Source: Symsagittifera roscoffensis (Eukaryota > Xenacoelomorpha > Acoela > Convolutidae). From it: a stretch of 64,000 bases of DNA. Made by a program: the position numbers and the translations under genes. Of the stretch, positions 1 through 13,384 are shown in pieces. The stretch covers positions 4,611,079 to 4,675,078 of the forward strand of contig NC_087068.1 in assembly GCF_963678635.1 (NCBI RefSeq), given 5' to 3'. Below the pieces are notes generated by a model, which was not told the DNA's origin, ran no database searches, and saw only the letters and a program-made list of their open reading frames with translations. How positions within the stretch are numbered: the first letter of the stretch is position 1; the number at the start of each line of letters is the position of its first letter.

Positions 1-25
1 GTTGAACTAATCGGACAAAATTTCA

Positions 26-686
26 TTGATTTCATCACCAGACAACGATGGCAAAACGGTTTTCTACTTTTCGTGTTCACAAGGTCATCTCGAGTTCAGA
101 AAAGGGCTGCTAGGAGAATACAATAATTGCAAGTCAGAATCTGATCAGCTTTTACACACAATTCAAGATATTCACGGAAACACGCCTCTTATAACGGCTA
201 TGCTGAGTTATCATCCTGAAATTGTTAGTTGGCTTGCCAGCATTGATCCGGCTTGTATGAAAATACAAAAAAAATTACAATATAAGCGAACTTCATTTCG
301 CAGCTGCAGACGGCAAAACTGAACTTGCCTCTGCTCCCTTTATGTCGTTGAACTAATCGGACAAAATTTCATTGATTTCATCACCAGACAACGATGGCAA
401 AACGGTTTTCTACTTTTCGTGTTCACAAGGTCATCTCGAGTTCAGAAAATGGCTGCTAGGAGAATACAATAAATGCAAGTCAGAATCTGATCAGCTGTTA
501 CAAACAATTCAAGATAATGACGGAAACACGCCTCTTATGCCGGCTGTGCTGTTTAATCATCCTGAAATTGTTAATTGGCTTGCCAGAATTGATCCGGCTT
601 GTATGAAAATACAAAACAAATACAAAATAAGCAAACTTCATTTCGCAGCTGCAGACGGCAAAACTGAAATGCTTCTGCTCTCTTAA
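26..686 (+). pseudogene. Two ankyrin unit fragments (98 and 104 codons)
   Basis: Two successive open stretches, 26-322 and 372-686, each begin MISSPDNDGKTVFYF and cover repeat 3, the KSESDQLL linker and repeat 1. They are nearly identical copies 346 bp apart. The first loses frame in a run of A's after MKIQ; the second stays open into the repeat-2 segment (FAAADGKTE). The array extends leftward beyond the window, since the first unit is already mid-repeat at base 1. Confidence 0.75.
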
Positions 687-1381
687 TGTCGATGAACTCA
701 TCGGACAAAAGTTCATCGAATTCATCACCAGACAACGGTGGCAGAACGGCTTTCTACAAGTCGTGTTTACAAGATCATCTCGAGTTCAGCAAATGGCTGC
801 TAGAAGAATACAAGAATTGCAAGTCAGAATCTGATCCGCCGTTACCCACAATCGAAGATAACAATGGAAACACGCCTCTTATGCCGGCTGTGCTGTTTAA
901 TTATCTGAAAATTGTTAGTTGGCTTGCCAGCATTGAGCCGGCTTGTATGAAATTACAAAACAAAGACAAAGTAAGCGTACTTCAATTCGCAGCTGCAAAC
1001 GGCAAAACTGAAATTGCTTCGGTTCTCTTAAAATTGGTAAACTCATCGGACAAAAGTTCGTTGTTTTCATCAACAGACAACGATGGCAAAACGGCTTTCT
1101 ATTTTTCGTGTTCACAAGGTAATCTCGAGTTCAGCAAACGGCTGCTAGGAGAATACAATAACTGCAAGTCAGAATCTGATCAGCTGTTGCACACAATTCA
1201 AGATAACAATGGAAACACGCCTCTTATGCTGGCTGTGCTGAGTAATCATCTTGAAATTGTTAGTTTTCTTGCCAGCATTGATCCGGCTTGTATGAAAATA
1301 CAAAACAAACACAAAGATAGCGTACTGAAATTGCTTCTGTTCTCTTATAAAGGCTGTATTCTTCGGTCCAAAACTCTTTGA
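686..1381 (+). pseudogene. Ankyrin array open segment, 231 codons
   Basis: Two full three-ankyrin units in one frame, with the canonical TPLMPAVLFNYLKIVSWL and FAAANGKTEIASVLL helices. It ends by frameshift after KDSVLKLL. The next segment (1378-2037) resumes the unit in another frame, so this is a broken piece of a longer coding sequence rather than a gene of its own. It lies at the start of the 1688-bp segmental duplication. Confidence 0.7.
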
Positions 1382-2037
1382 CTTCATGGCCACAAAACGA
1401 CGGCTGGACGGCTTTCCGCTGGTTGTGTTCCGGAGGTCATCTCGAGTTCAGCAATTGGCTGCCCGAAGAATACAAGAATTGCAAGTCAGAGTCTGATCCG
1501 CTGTTACACACAATTCAAAATAACAATAGAAACACGCCTCTTATGCTGGCTATGCTGAGTAATCATCTTGAAGTTGTTAGTTGGCTTGCCAGCCTTGATC
1601 CGGCTTGGATGAAAACACGAAACAAAAAGAAAAAAATCTTACTACATTGCGCAGCTGCAAACGGCAAAACTGAAATTGCTTTTGCTCCCTTGAAGTCATT
1701 GAACTCATCGGACAAAAACTCATTGATTTCAACACCAGACAACGATGTCAAAACGGTATTCCACTGGTCGTGTTCAGAAGGTCATCTCAAGTTCAGCAAA
1801 TGGCTGCTTGAAGAATACAAGAATTGCAAGTCAGAGTCTGATCCGCTGTTACACACAATTCAAAACAACAATAGAAACACGCCTCTTATGCTGGCTGTGC
1901 TGAGTAATCATCTTGAAATTATTAGTTGGCTTGCCAGAATTGATCCGGCGTGGATGAAAACACGAAACAAAAAGAAAAAATCTTACTACATTGCGCAGCT
2001 GCAAGCGGCAAAACTGAAATTGCTTTTGCTCCCTTGA
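1378..2037 (+). pseudogene. Ankyrin array open segment, 219 codons
   Basis: Continues the array in a new frame with repeat 3 variant WTAFRWLCSGGHLEFSNWL, then two further units. It differs from neighbours by a lysine-rich linker (TRNKKKK). A one-base change within that A-rich run ends the frame at 2037 in the sequence SYYIAQLQ. The same lesion is present in the duplicate at 3725. Confidence 0.7.
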
Positions 2038-2289
2038 AGTCGTTGAGTTCATCGGACAAAAATTCATTGATTTCATCACCAGACAACAATCGCATAACGG
2101 CTTTCTACTGGTCGTAATCACAAGGTCTTCTCGAGTTGGTTGCTAGAGGTGTACAAGAACTACAAGTCAGAACCTGATCCGCTGTTACACACAATTCAAG
2201 ATAACAATGGAAACCCACCTCCTATGCCGGCTTAGCTGTTTAATCATCTTGAAATTGTTAGTTGATTTTCCAGCATTGAGCCGGCTTGT

Positions 2290-3069
2290 ATGAAATTACA
2301 GAACAAAGACAAAGTGAGCGTACTTCAATTCGCAGCTGCAAACGGCAAAACTGAAAATGCTTCGGTTCTCTTAAAATTGGTGAACTCATCGGACAAAAGT
2401 TCGTTGTTTTCATCAACAGACAACGATGGCAAAACGGCTTTCTATTTTTCGTGTTCAAAAGGTAATCTCGAGTTCAGCAAACGGCTGCTAGGAGAATACA
2501 ATAACTGCAAGTCAGAATCTGATCAGCTGTTACACACAATTCAAGATAACAATGGAAACACGCCTCTTATGCCGGCTGTGCTGTTTAATTATCTGAAAAT
2601 TGTTAGTTGGCTTGCCAGCATTGAGCCGGCTTGTATGAAATTACAAAACAAAGACAAAGTAAGCGTACTTCAATTCGCAGCTGCAAACGGCAAAACTGAA
2701 ATTGCTTCGGTTCTCTTAAAATTGGTGAACTCATCGGACAAAAGTTCGTTGTTTTCATCAACAGACAACGATGGCAAAACGGCTTTCTATTTTTCGTGTT
2801 CACAAGGTAATCTCGAGTTCAGCAAACGGCTGCTAGGAGAATACAATAACTGCAAGTCAGAATCTGATCAGCTGTTACACACAATTCAAGATAACAATGA
2901 AAACACGCCTCTTATGCTGGCTGTGCTGAGTAATCATCTTGAAATTGTTAGTTTTCTTGCCAGCATTGATCCGGCTTGTATGAAAATACAAAACAAACAC
3001 AAAGATAGCGTACTGAAATTGCTTCTGTTCTCTTATAAAGGCTGTATTCTTCGGTCCAAAACTCTTTGA
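2290..3069 (+). pseudogene. Ankyrin array open segment, 259 codons (longest)
   Basis: Longest uninterrupted stretch of the array: repeat 2 then two complete units, ending at the same KDSVLKLLLFSYKG frameshift as the 686-1381 segment. Codons 116-259 are a near-exact copy of the 932-1381 region displaced by 1688 bp. Upstream, the in-frame TAG in CCGGCTTAGCTG (about 2229) is a decay mark shared with about 3917. Confidence 0.7.
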
Positions 3070-3725
3070 CTTCATGGCCACAAAACGACGGCTGGACGGC
3101 TTTCCGCTGGTTGTGTTCCGGAGGTCATCTCGAGTTCAGCAATTGGCTGCCCGAAGAATACGAGAATTGCAAGTCAGAGTCTGATCCGCTGTTACACACA
3201 ATTCAAAATAACAATAGAAACACGCCTCTTATGCTGGCTATGCTGAGTAATCATCTTGAAGTTGTTAGTTGGCTTGCCAGCCTTGATCCGGCTTGGATGA
3301 AAACACGAAACAAAAAGAAAAAAATCTTACTACATTGCGCAGCTGCAAACGGCAAAACTGAAATTGCTTTTGCTCCCTTGAAGTCATTGAACTCATCGGA
3401 CAAAAACTCATTGATTTCAACACCAGACAACGATGTCAAAACGGCATTCCACTGGTCGTGTTCAGAAGGTCATCTCAAGTTCAGCAAATGGCTGCTTGAA
3501 GAATACAAGAATTGCAAGTCAGAGTCTGATCCGCTGTTACACACAATTCAAAATAACAATAGAAACACGCCTCTTATGCTGGCTGTGCTGAGTAATCATC
3601 TTGAAATTATTAGTTGGCTTGCCAGCATTGATCCGGCGTGGATGAAAACACGAAACAAAAAGAAAAAATCTTACTACATTGCGCAGCTGCAAGCGGCAAA
3701 ACTGAAATTGCTTTTGCTCCCTTGA
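3066..3725 (+). pseudogene. Ankyrin array open segment, 219 codons
   Basis: Near-identical duplicate of 1378-2037, offset exactly 1688 bp, with the same start context, the same lysine-rich linker and the same terminal frameshift. The shared lesions show that duplication followed loss of the reading frame. Confidence 0.7.
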
Positions 3726-4323
3726 AGTCGTTGAGTTCATCGGACAAAAATTCATTCATTTCATCACCAGACAACAATCGCATAACGGCTTTCTACTGGT
3801 CGTAATCACAAGGTCTTCTCGAGTTGGTTGCTAGAGGTGTACAAGAACTACAAGTCAGAACCTGATCCGCTGTTACACACAATTCAAGATAACAATGGAA
3901 ACCCACCTCCTATGCCGGCTTAGCTGTTTAATCATCTTGAAATTGTTAGTTGATTTTCCAGCATTGAGCCGGCTTGTATGAAATTACAGAACAAAGACAA
4001 AGTGAGCGTACTTCAATTCGCAGCTGCAAACGGCAAAACTGAAAATGCTTCGGTTCTCTTAAAATTGGTGAACTCATCGGACAAAAGTTCGTTGTTTTCA
4101 TCAACAGACAACGATTGCAAAACTGCTTTCTACCAGAATTCAAGGTAACTCTGGAAACACGTCTCTTATGCTGGCTGTCCTAAGAAATCAGCTTGAAACT
4201 GTTAGTTGGCCCACCAGCATTGATCTGGCTTGTCTGAAAACACAAAACAAAGACAAATTAATCGTACTTCATGTCGCAGCTGCAAATGGCAAAACTTAAA
4301 TTGCTTTTGCTCCCTTAAAGTCG

Positions 4324-7300
4324 TTGAACTCACCGGATAAAAATTCATTGATTTCATTGCCAGACAACGATGGCTGGACGGCTTTCCACTGGTCGTGTTC
4401 AGAGGGTTATCTCGAGTTCAGAAAATGGCTGCTTGAAGAATACAAGAATTGCAAGTCAGAATCTGATCCGCGTAACACACAATACAAGATACAATGTATA
4501 CACGCCTCTATTGCGGGCTGTGCTGAGTCATCATCTCGAAACTGTTAGTCTTTGCCATCATTCATCCGGATTGTATGAAAACACGAAACAAAAGAAAGAA
4601 ACCGTACTTCATTGTGCAACTGCAAGCGGCAAAATGAAATTGCTTCTGCTCTCTTGAAATCGTTGAACTCTTCGGACAAAATTTCATTGATTCCATCACC
4701 AGACAACGATGGCATGAAAACGTTCCACTGGTCGTGTTCAGAAGGTCATCTCGAGTTCACCAAATGCCTGCTTGATGAATACAAAGCTTGCAGGTTAGAA
4801 TCTGGTCCGCCGTTACGCACAATTTAAGATGACAATGGATACACACCTCCTATGCAGGCTGTGCTGATTCAACATCTTGAAATTCTTAGTTTGCTTGCCA
4901 AAATTGATCCTGATTGCATGAAAACACCAAACGAAAACGAACAAAGTGCACTACTTTACGCAGCTGCAAACAACAATACTGAAACTGCTTCTTTTCTCCA
5001 AAAAAATTGAATTCATCGGACAAAAATTCCTTGACTTCATCGCCGGGAAACAATGGCTGGACGGCTTTCCACTGGTCGTCTTCTTTAGGTTATCTTGAGT
5101 TCATCAAATGGCTGCTTGAAGAATACAAGAATTTCAAGTCAGAATCTGATCCGCTGTTACACACAATACAAGACAACAATGGAAACACGCCTCTTATGCT
5201 GGCTGTGCTGAGTATTCATCTTGAGATTGCTGGCTCTGCGATAATCATCTTGAATTTTTTAGTTGGCTGCAAGAATTGATACGGATTGTATGAAAACACG
5301 AAACAAAGACAAACAAAGCGTACTTCATTTCGCAAGCTGCAAACGGAAAAACTGAAATTGCTTCTGTATTCTTAAAATCTTTGAAATCATTGGGCAAAAA
5401 CTCCTTGATTTCATCGCCACAAAACGATGGCTGCACGGCTTTCACTGGTCGTGTTCACAAGGTCATCTCGAGTTCATCAAATGGCTGCTAGAAGAATACA
5501 AGAAATGCAAGTCAAAATCAGATCCGCCGTTACACACAATACAAGATAACAATGGATACAGGCTTCTTATGCAGGCTGTGCTGAGTCATCATCTTGAAAA
5601 AAATAGTCTTTGCCGGCATTGATCCGGATTGTATGAAAACACGAATCAAAAAGAAATAAACCGTACTTCATTGCGCAACTGCAAGCGGCAAAAGTGAAAT
5701 TGCTTCTGCTCTCTTGAAGACGTTGACCTCTTCGGACAAACGTTCATTGATTTCATCACCAGACAACGATGGCATGAAAGCGTTCCACTGGTCGCGTTCA
5801 GAAGGTCATCTCGAGTTCAGCAAATGGCTGCTTGAAGAATACAAGAATTGCAGGTCAGAATCTGATCCGCGTAACACACAATACAAGATGACAATGGATA
5901 CAGGCCTCTTATGCAGGCTGTGCTGAGTCATCATCTTGAAATTAATAGTCTTTGCCAGCATTCATCCGGATTGTATGAAAACACGAAACAAAAGAAAGAA
6001 ACTCTACTTCATTGCGCAGCTGCAAACGTCAAAAGTGAAATTTCATCTGCTCTCTTGAAGTCGTTGAACTCTTCATTGATTTCATCGCCAGACAACGTTG
6101 TCAAAACGGCACTCCACTGATCGTGTTCAGAAGGTCATCTCAAGTTCAGCAAATGGCTGCTTGAAGAGTACAAGAATTGCAAGTCAGAATTTGATTCACT
6201 GTTACACACAATTCAAGATAAAAATGGATACACACCTCCTGTGCAGGCTGTGCTGATTCAACATCTTGAAATTCCTAGTTGGCTTGCCAAAATTGATCCT
6301 GATTGCATGAAAACACAACGTTGTCAAAGCGAACAAAGTGTACTACTTTACGCAGCTGCAAGCAGAAATATTAAAACTGCGTCCTTTCTCCTAAATAAAT
6401 TGAATTCATCAGACAAAAATTCGATGGCTGGACGGCTTTCCACTGGTCGTCTTCTATAGATTATCTTGAGTTCAACAAATGGCTGGACGGCTTTCCACTG
6501 GTCGTCTTCTATAGATTATCTTGAGTTTAACATATGGCTGCTTGAAAAATACAAGTATTGCCAGGAAACGATGGCTGGACGGCTTTCCACTGGTCGTCTT
6601 CTATAGATTATCTTGAGTTCAACGAATGGCTGCTTGAAAAATACAAGTATTGCCAGTCAGAATCTGATCCGCTGTTACACACAATTCAAGATAACAATGG
6701 AAACACGCCTCCTATGCCGGCTTAGCTATTTAACCATCTTGAAAATGATTGTTGACTTCCCAGCTTTGAGTCGGCTTGTATGAAATTACAAAACAAAGAC
6801 AGAGTAAGCGTACTTCAATTCGCAGCTGCAAACGGCAAAACTGAAAATGCTTCGGTTCTTTTAAAATTGGTGAACTCATCGGACAAAAGTTCGTTGTTTT
6901 CATCAACAGACAACGATGGCAAAACGGTTTTCCACTTTTCGTGTTCACAAGGTCATCTCAAGTTCAGCAAATGGCTGCTAAGAGAATACAATAGTTGCAA
7001 GTCAGAATCTGATCAGCTGTTACACACAATTCAAGGTAAATATGGAAACACGGCTCTTATGCTGGCTGTGCTGAGAAATCAGCTTGAAATTGTTAGTTGG
7101 CTCGCCACCATTGATCTGGCTTGTCTGAAATCACAAAAAAAGACAAAATGAGCGTATTCATGTCGCAGCTGCAAATGGCAAAACTTAAATTGCTTTTGCT
7201 CCCATAAATTTGTTGAACTCACCGGATAAAAATTCATTGATTTCATCGCCAGACAACGTTGTCAAAACGGCTTTCCACTGGTCGTGTTCAGAAGGTTATC

Positions 7301-8652
7301 TCGAGTTCAGAAAATGGCTGCTTGAAGAATACAAGAATTGAAAGTCAGAATCTGATCCGTGTAACACACAATACGAGATAACCATGGATACACGCCTCTT
7401 ATGCTGGCTGTGCTGAGTCATCATCTCGAAATTGTTAGTCTTCTGCTCTCTTGAAGTCGTTGAACTCTTCGGACAAAAGTTCATTGATTTCATCACCAGA
7501 CAACGATGCCATGAAAGCGTTCCACTGGTCGTGTTCAGAAGGTCATCTCGAGTTCACCAAATGGCTGCTTGGTGAATACAAAGCTTGCAGGTTAGAATCT
7601 GGTCCGCTGTTAAGCACAATTTAAGATAACAATGGATACACACCTGATATGCAGGCTGTGCTGATTCAACATCTTGAAATTTTTAGTCGGCTTGCCAAAA
7701 TTGATCCTAATTGCATGAAAACACAAAACAAAAGCGAACAAAGTGCACTACTTTACGCAGCTGCAAACAACAATACTGAAACTGTTTCTTTTCTCCAAAA
7801 AAATTGAAATAATCGCACAAAAATTCCTTGACTTCATCGCCAGGAAACGATGGCTGGACGGCTTTCCACTGGTCGTCTTCTATAGGTTATCTTGAGTTCA
7901 ACAAATCACTGCTTGAAGAATTCAAGAATTACAAATCAGAATCTGATCCGCTGTAACACACAATACAAGATAACAAAGGAAACACGCCTCTTATGCTGGC
8001 TGTGCTGATAATCATCTTGAATGTTTTAGTTGGCTGCAAGAATTGATACGGATTGTATGAAAACACGAAACAAAGAAAAACAAAGCGTACTTCATTTCGC
8101 AGCTGCAAACGGAAAAACTGAAATTGCTTCTGTATTCTTAAAATCTTTGAAATCATTAGGCAAAAACTCTTTGATTTCATCGCCACTAAACGATGGCTAG
8201 ACGGCTTTCACTGGTCGTGTTCAGAAGGTCATCTCGAGTTCAGCAAATGGCTGCTTGAAGAATACAAGAAATGCAAGTCAGAATCAGACCCGCCGTTACA
8301 CGCAATACAAGACAACAATGGATACAGGCCTCTTATGCAGGCTGTGCTGAGTCATCATCTTGAAATTAAAAGTATTTGCCGGCATTCATCCGGATTGTAT
8401 GAAAACACGAAGCAAAAGAAAGAAACCGTACTTCATTGCGCAGCTGCAAACGGCAAAAGTGAAATTTCTTCTGCTCTCTTGAAGTCGTTGAACTTTTCGG
8501 ACAAAATTTCATTGATTTCATCACCAGAGAACGACGGCATGAAGGCGTTCTACTGGTCGTGTTCAGAAGATCATCTCGAGTTCACCAAATGGCTGCTTGA
8601 TGAATACAAAGCTTGCAGGTTAGAATCTGGTCCGCTGTTACACACAATTTAA
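4324..8652 (+). pseudogene. Heavily broken ankyrin units
   Basis: About a dozen ankyrin units with short open pieces at 4324-4548, 4612-4827, 5007-5279, 5714-5926, 5911-6120, 6241-6459, 6780-7151 (123 codons, the longest) and 8335-8652. Frame changes occur every 60-120 codons, commonly at ATCCGCGTAACAC versus ATCCGCTGTTACAC, where loss of bases removes the PLLHTI linker. A DGMKAFHWSCSEGHLEFTKWLLDEYKACRLESGP subfamily, cut here by stops, alternates with the KNCKSESDP subfamily, suggesting an older higher-order repeat of two or more units. Confidence 0.7.
6423..6640 (+). repeat. Local triplication of a repeat-3 fragment
   Basis: The block starting TGGCTGGACGGCTTTCC, reading through TTCTATAGATTATCTTGAGTT, occurs at about 6425, 6480 and 6572. 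Copies are 55 and 92 bp apart, so they interrupt the ankyrin unit out of register and destroy the frame. Confidence 0.75.
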
Positions 8653-8736
8653 GATAAAAATGGATACACCTCCTATGCAGGCTGTGCTGATTCAACATCT
8701 TGAAATTCCTAGTTGGCTTGCCAAAATTGATCCTGA

Positions 8737-9249
8737 TTGCATGAAAACACGAAAGGAAAGCTAACAAAGTGTACTACTTTACGCAGCTGCAAACAACAAT
8801 ACCGAAACTGCATCTTTTCTCCTAAAAAAATGAATTCATCAGACAAAACTTCCTTGACTTCATCGCCAGGAAACGATGGCTGGACGGCTTTCCACTGGTC
8901 GCCTTCTATAGGTTATCTTGAGCTCAGCAAATGGCTGCTTGAAAAATACAAGTATTGTCAGTCAGAATTTGATCCGCTGTTACACACAATTCATGGTAAC
9001 AATGGAAACACGCCTCCTTCTGTTGCTGTAATTTATCTAAAGATTGAAATTGTTAGTTGGCTCACCAGCATTGAACCGGATTGTACGAAAACACAAAACA
9101 GTAAGAAAAAAAGCGTAATTCAATACGCAGCTGCAAACGGCAAAACAGAAATTGTTTCTGTTCTCTTAAAGTCGTTCAAATCATCGGACAAAAGTTCCTC
9201 GATTTCATCCCAAGACAACAATGGCATAACGGCTTTCCACTGGTCGTAA
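8737..9249 (+). pseudogene. Ankyrin array open segment, 170 codons
   Basis: Covers repeat 2 remnants, repeat 3 (WTAFHWSPSIGYLELSKWL), the divergent repeat-1 variant TPPSVAVIYLKIEIVSWL and a further repeat 2, ending at an in-frame TAA in TGGTCGTAATC. This divergent variant is the one amplified in the 1035-bp triplication that begins at about 8961. Confidence 0.68.
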
Positions 9250-12065
9250 TCACAAGGTCTTCTCGAGTTCAGCAAATCGCTGCTAGAAGAATAAAAGAAT
9301 TACAAGTCAGAATCAGATCCGCTGATACACACAATTCAAGATAACAATGGAAACACGCCTCTTATGCCGGCTTAGCTGTTTAACCATATTGAAATTGTTT
9401 ATTGACTTCCCAGCATTGAGCCGGCTCTTATGAAATTACAAAACAAAGACAAAGTAAGCGCACTTCAGTTTGCAGCTGCAAACGGCCAAGCTGAAATTGC
9501 TTCGATTCTCTTAAAATTGGTGAACTCATCGGACAAAAGTTCTTTGTTTTCATCAACAGACAACGTTGGCAAAACGGCTTTCTACTTTTCGTGTTCACAA
9601 GGTCATCTCGAGTTCAGCAAATGGCTGCTAGGAGAATAGAATAATTGCAACTCAGAATCTGATCAGCTGTTACACACAATTCAAGTTAACTATGGAAACA
9701 CGGCTCTTATGCTGGCTGTGCTGAGAAATCAGCTTGAAAATGTTACTTGGCTCACCAGCATTGATCTGGCTTGTCTGAAAACACAAAACAAAGACAAATT
9801 AAGCGTACTTCATGTCGCAGCTGCAAATGGCAAAACTTAAACTGCTTTTGCTCCCTTGGAGTCGTTGAACTCATCGGACAAAAAGTCATTGATTTCATCA
9901 CCAGACAACGATGTCAAAACGGCATTCCACTGGTCGTGTTCAGAAGGTCATCTCAAGTTCAGCAAATGGCTGCTTGAAGAGTGCAAGAATTGCAAGTCAG
10001 AATTTGATCCGCTGTTACACACAATTCATGGTAACAATGGAAACACGCCTCCTTCTGTTGCTGTAATTTATCTAAAGATTGAAATTGTTAGTTGGCTCAC
10101 CAGCATTGAACCGGATTGTACGAAAACACAAAACAGTAAGAAAAAAAGCGTAATTCAATACGCAGCTGCAAACGGCGAAACAGAAATTGCTTCTGTTCTC
10201 TTAAAGTCGTTCAAATCATCGGACAAAAGTTCCTCGATTTCATCCCAAGACAACAATGGCATAACGGCTTTCCATTGGTCGTAATCACAAGGTCTTCTCG
10301 AGTTCAGCAAATCGCTGCTAGAAGAATAAAAGAATTACAAGTCAGAATCTGATCCGCTGATACACACAATTCAAGATAACAATGGAAACACGCCTCTTAT
10401 ACCGGGTTAGCTGTTTAACCATATTGAAATTGTTTGTTGACTTCCCAGCATTGAGCCGGCTCTTATGAAATTACAAAGCAAAGACAAAGTAAGCGCACTT
10501 CAGTTTGCAGCTGCAAACGGCCAAGCTGAAATTGCTTCGATTCTCTTAAAATTGGTGAACTCATCGGACATAAGTTCTTTGTTTTCATCAACAGACAACG
10601 TTGGCAAAACGGCTTTCTACTTTTCGTGTTCACAAGGTCATCTCGAGTTCAGCAAATGGCTGCTAGGAGAATAGAATAATTGCAACTCAGAATCTGATCA
10701 GCTGTTACACTTAATTCAAGTTAACTATGGAAACACGGCTCTTATGCTGGCTGTGCTGAGAAATCAGCTTGAAAATGTTACTTGGCTCACCAGCATTGAT
10801 CTGGCTTGTCTGAAAACACAAAACAAAGACAAATTAAGCGTACTTCATGTCGCAGCTGCAAATGGCAAAACTTAAACTGCTTTTGCTCCCTTGGAGTCGT
10901 TGAACTCATCGGACAAAAAGTCATTGATTTCATCACCAGACAACGATGTCAAAACGGCATTCCACTGGTCGTGTTCAGAAGGTCATCTCAAGTTCAGCAA
11001 ATGGCTGCTTGAAGAGTGCAAGAATTGCAAGTCAGAATTTGATCCGCTGTTACACACAATTCATGGTAACAATGGAAACACGCCTCCTTCTGTTGCTGTA
11101 ATTTATCTAAAGATTGAAATTGTTAGTTGGCTCACCAGCATTGAACCGGATTGTACGAAAACACAAAACAGTAAGAAAAAAAGCGTAATTCAATACGCAG
11201 CTGCAAACGGCGAAACAGAAATTGCTTCTGTTCTCTTAAAGTCGTTCAAATCATCGGACAAAAGTTCCTCGATTTCATCCCAAGACAACAATGGCATAAC
11301 GGCTTTCCATTGGTCGTAATCACAAGGTCTTCTCGAGTTCAGCAAATCGCTGCTAGAAGAATAAAAGAATTACAAGTCAGAATCTGATCCGCTGATACAC
11401 ACAATTCAAGATAACAATGGAAACACGCCTCTTATGCCGGGTTAGCTGTTTAACCATATTGAAATTGTTTGTTGACTTCCCAGCATTGAGCCGGCTCTTA
11501 TGAAATTACAAAGCAAAGACAAAGTAAGCGCACTTCAGTTTGCAGCTGCAAACGGCCAAGCTGAAATTGCTTCGATTCTCTTAAAATTGGTGAACTCATC
11601 GGACATAAGTTCTTTGTTTTCATCAACAGACAACGTTGGCAAAACGGCTTTCTACTTTTCGTGTTCACAAGGTCATCTCGAGTTCAGCAAATGGCTGCTA
11701 GGAGAATAGAATAATTGCAACTCAGAATCTGATCAGCTGTTACACTTAATTCAAGTTAACTATGGAAACACGGCTCTTATGCTGGCTGTGCTGAGAAATC
11801 AGCTTGAAAATGTTACTTGGCTCACCAGCATTGATCTGGCTTGTCTGAAAACACAAAACAAAGACAAATTAAGCGTGCTTCATGTCGCAGCTGCAAATGG
11901 CAAAACTTAAACTGCTTTTGCTCCCTTAGAGTCGTTGAACTCATCGGACAAAAAGTCATTGATTTCATCACCAGACAACGATGTCAAAACGGCATTCCAC
12001 TGGTCGTGTTCAGAAGGTCATCTCAAGTTCAGCAAATGGCTGCTTGAAGAGTGCAAGAATTGCAA
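8961..12065 (+). repeat. 1035-bp tandem triplication
   Basis: Three copies, 8961-9995, 9996-11030 and 11031-12065, set by GTCAGAATTTGATCCGCTG at 8961, 9996 and 11031. One period equals three 345-bp ankyrin units. Copies two and three are almost base-identical and share changes absent from copy one (for example ACATAAGTTC for ACAAAAGTTC), so copy three arose from copy two or the reverse. Confidence 0.88.
9430..11709 (+). pseudogene. Ankyrin fragments repeated at 1035-bp spacing
   Basis: Open pieces recur at 9430-9639, 10465-10674 and 11500-11709 (69 codons each, all ending at the same TAG after WLLGE), and at 9856-10284 and 10891-11319 (142 codons each, all ending at the same TAA). The identical stop positions in each copy prove the 1035-bp unit was already non-coding in this frame when it was amplified. 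Confidence 0.72.
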
Positions 12066-13384
12066 GTCAGAATCTGATCCGCTGTAACACACAATTCAAG
12101 ATAACAATGGAAACACGCTTCCTTTGCTGGCTCTGCGATAATCATCTTGAAATTTTTAGTTGGCTGCAAGAATTGATCCGGAGTGTATGAAAACACGAAA
12201 CAAAGACAAACAAGGCATACTTCATTTCGCAGCTGCAAACGGAAAAACCGAAATTGCTTCTGTTCTCTTAAAATCGTTCAAATCATCGGACAAAAGTTCC
12301 TGATTTCATCGCGACAAAACGATGGCTGGACAGTTTTCACTGGACTTGTTCAGAAGGTCATCTCGAATTCAGCAAATGGCTGCTTGATGAATACAAGAAA
12401 TGAAGTCAGAATCAAATCCGCCCTTACACACAATACAAGATAACAATAGGACATGCCTCTTATGCAGGCTGTGCTGAGTCATCATCTTGAAATTAATATT
12501 CTTTGCCGGCATTGATCCGGATTGTATGAAATTACGAATCAAAAAGAAATAAACCGTACTTCATTGCGCAGCTGCAAACGGCAAAAGTGAAATTGTTTCT
12601 GTTCTCCTAAAATTGTTGAAATCATTGGGCAAAATTTCTTGATTTCATCGCCGAAAAACTATGGCTGGACGGCTTTCCACTGGTCGTGTTCAGAAGGTTA
12701 TCTCGAGTTCAGAAAATGGCTGCTTGAAGAATACAAGAATTGCAAGTCAGAATCTGATCCGCGTAACACACAATACAAGATAACAATGGATACAGCCTCT
12801 TATGCGGGCTGTGCTGAGTCATCATCTCGAAGTTGTTAGTTTTTGCCAGCATTCATCCGGATTGTATGAAAACACGAATCAAAAGAAAGAAACCGTACTT
12901 CATTGAGCAACTGCAAGCGGCAAAAGTGAAATTGCTTCTGCTCTCTTGAAGACGTTGACCTCTTCGGACAAAAGTTCATTGATTTCATTACCAGACAACG
13001 ATGGCATGAAAGCGTTCCGCTGGTTGTGTTCAGAAGGTCATCTCGAGTTCACCAAATGGCTGCTTGATGAATACAAAGCTTGCAGGTTAGAATCTGGTCA
13101 GCTGTTACGCACAATTTAAGACAACAATGGATGCACACCTCTTATGCAGGCTGTGCTGATTCAACATCTTGAAATTCTTAGTTGGCTTGCCAAAATTGGC
13201 CTGATTGCATGAAAACACATAACGAAAACGAACAAAGTGTACTACTTTACGCAGCTGCAAACAAGAATACTGAAACTGCTTCTTTTCTCCGAAAAAATTG
13301 AATTCATCGGACAAAAATTCCTTGACTTCATCGGCAGGAAACGATGGCTGGACGGCTTTCCACTGGTCGTCTTCTAAATGTTAT

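Larger units (their letters stand above)
881..4130 (+). repeat. 1688-bp tandem duplication (two copies)
   Basis: 881-2568 and 2569-about 4130 are near-identical at an offset of exactly 1688 bp (checked at 881/2569, 1378/3066 and 2290/3978). The copy contains about five ankyrin units plus shared lesions: the frameshift before 1378, the TAG in CCGGCTTAGCTG and the lysine-run frameshift. The second copy diverges after about 4110. Confidence 0.85.

Noticed and set aside
686-3725. A live multi-exon ankyrin gene
   Set aside because: Frame breaks are small indels within ankyrin helices, without donor/acceptor pairs that remove them, and duplicates share the same breaks.
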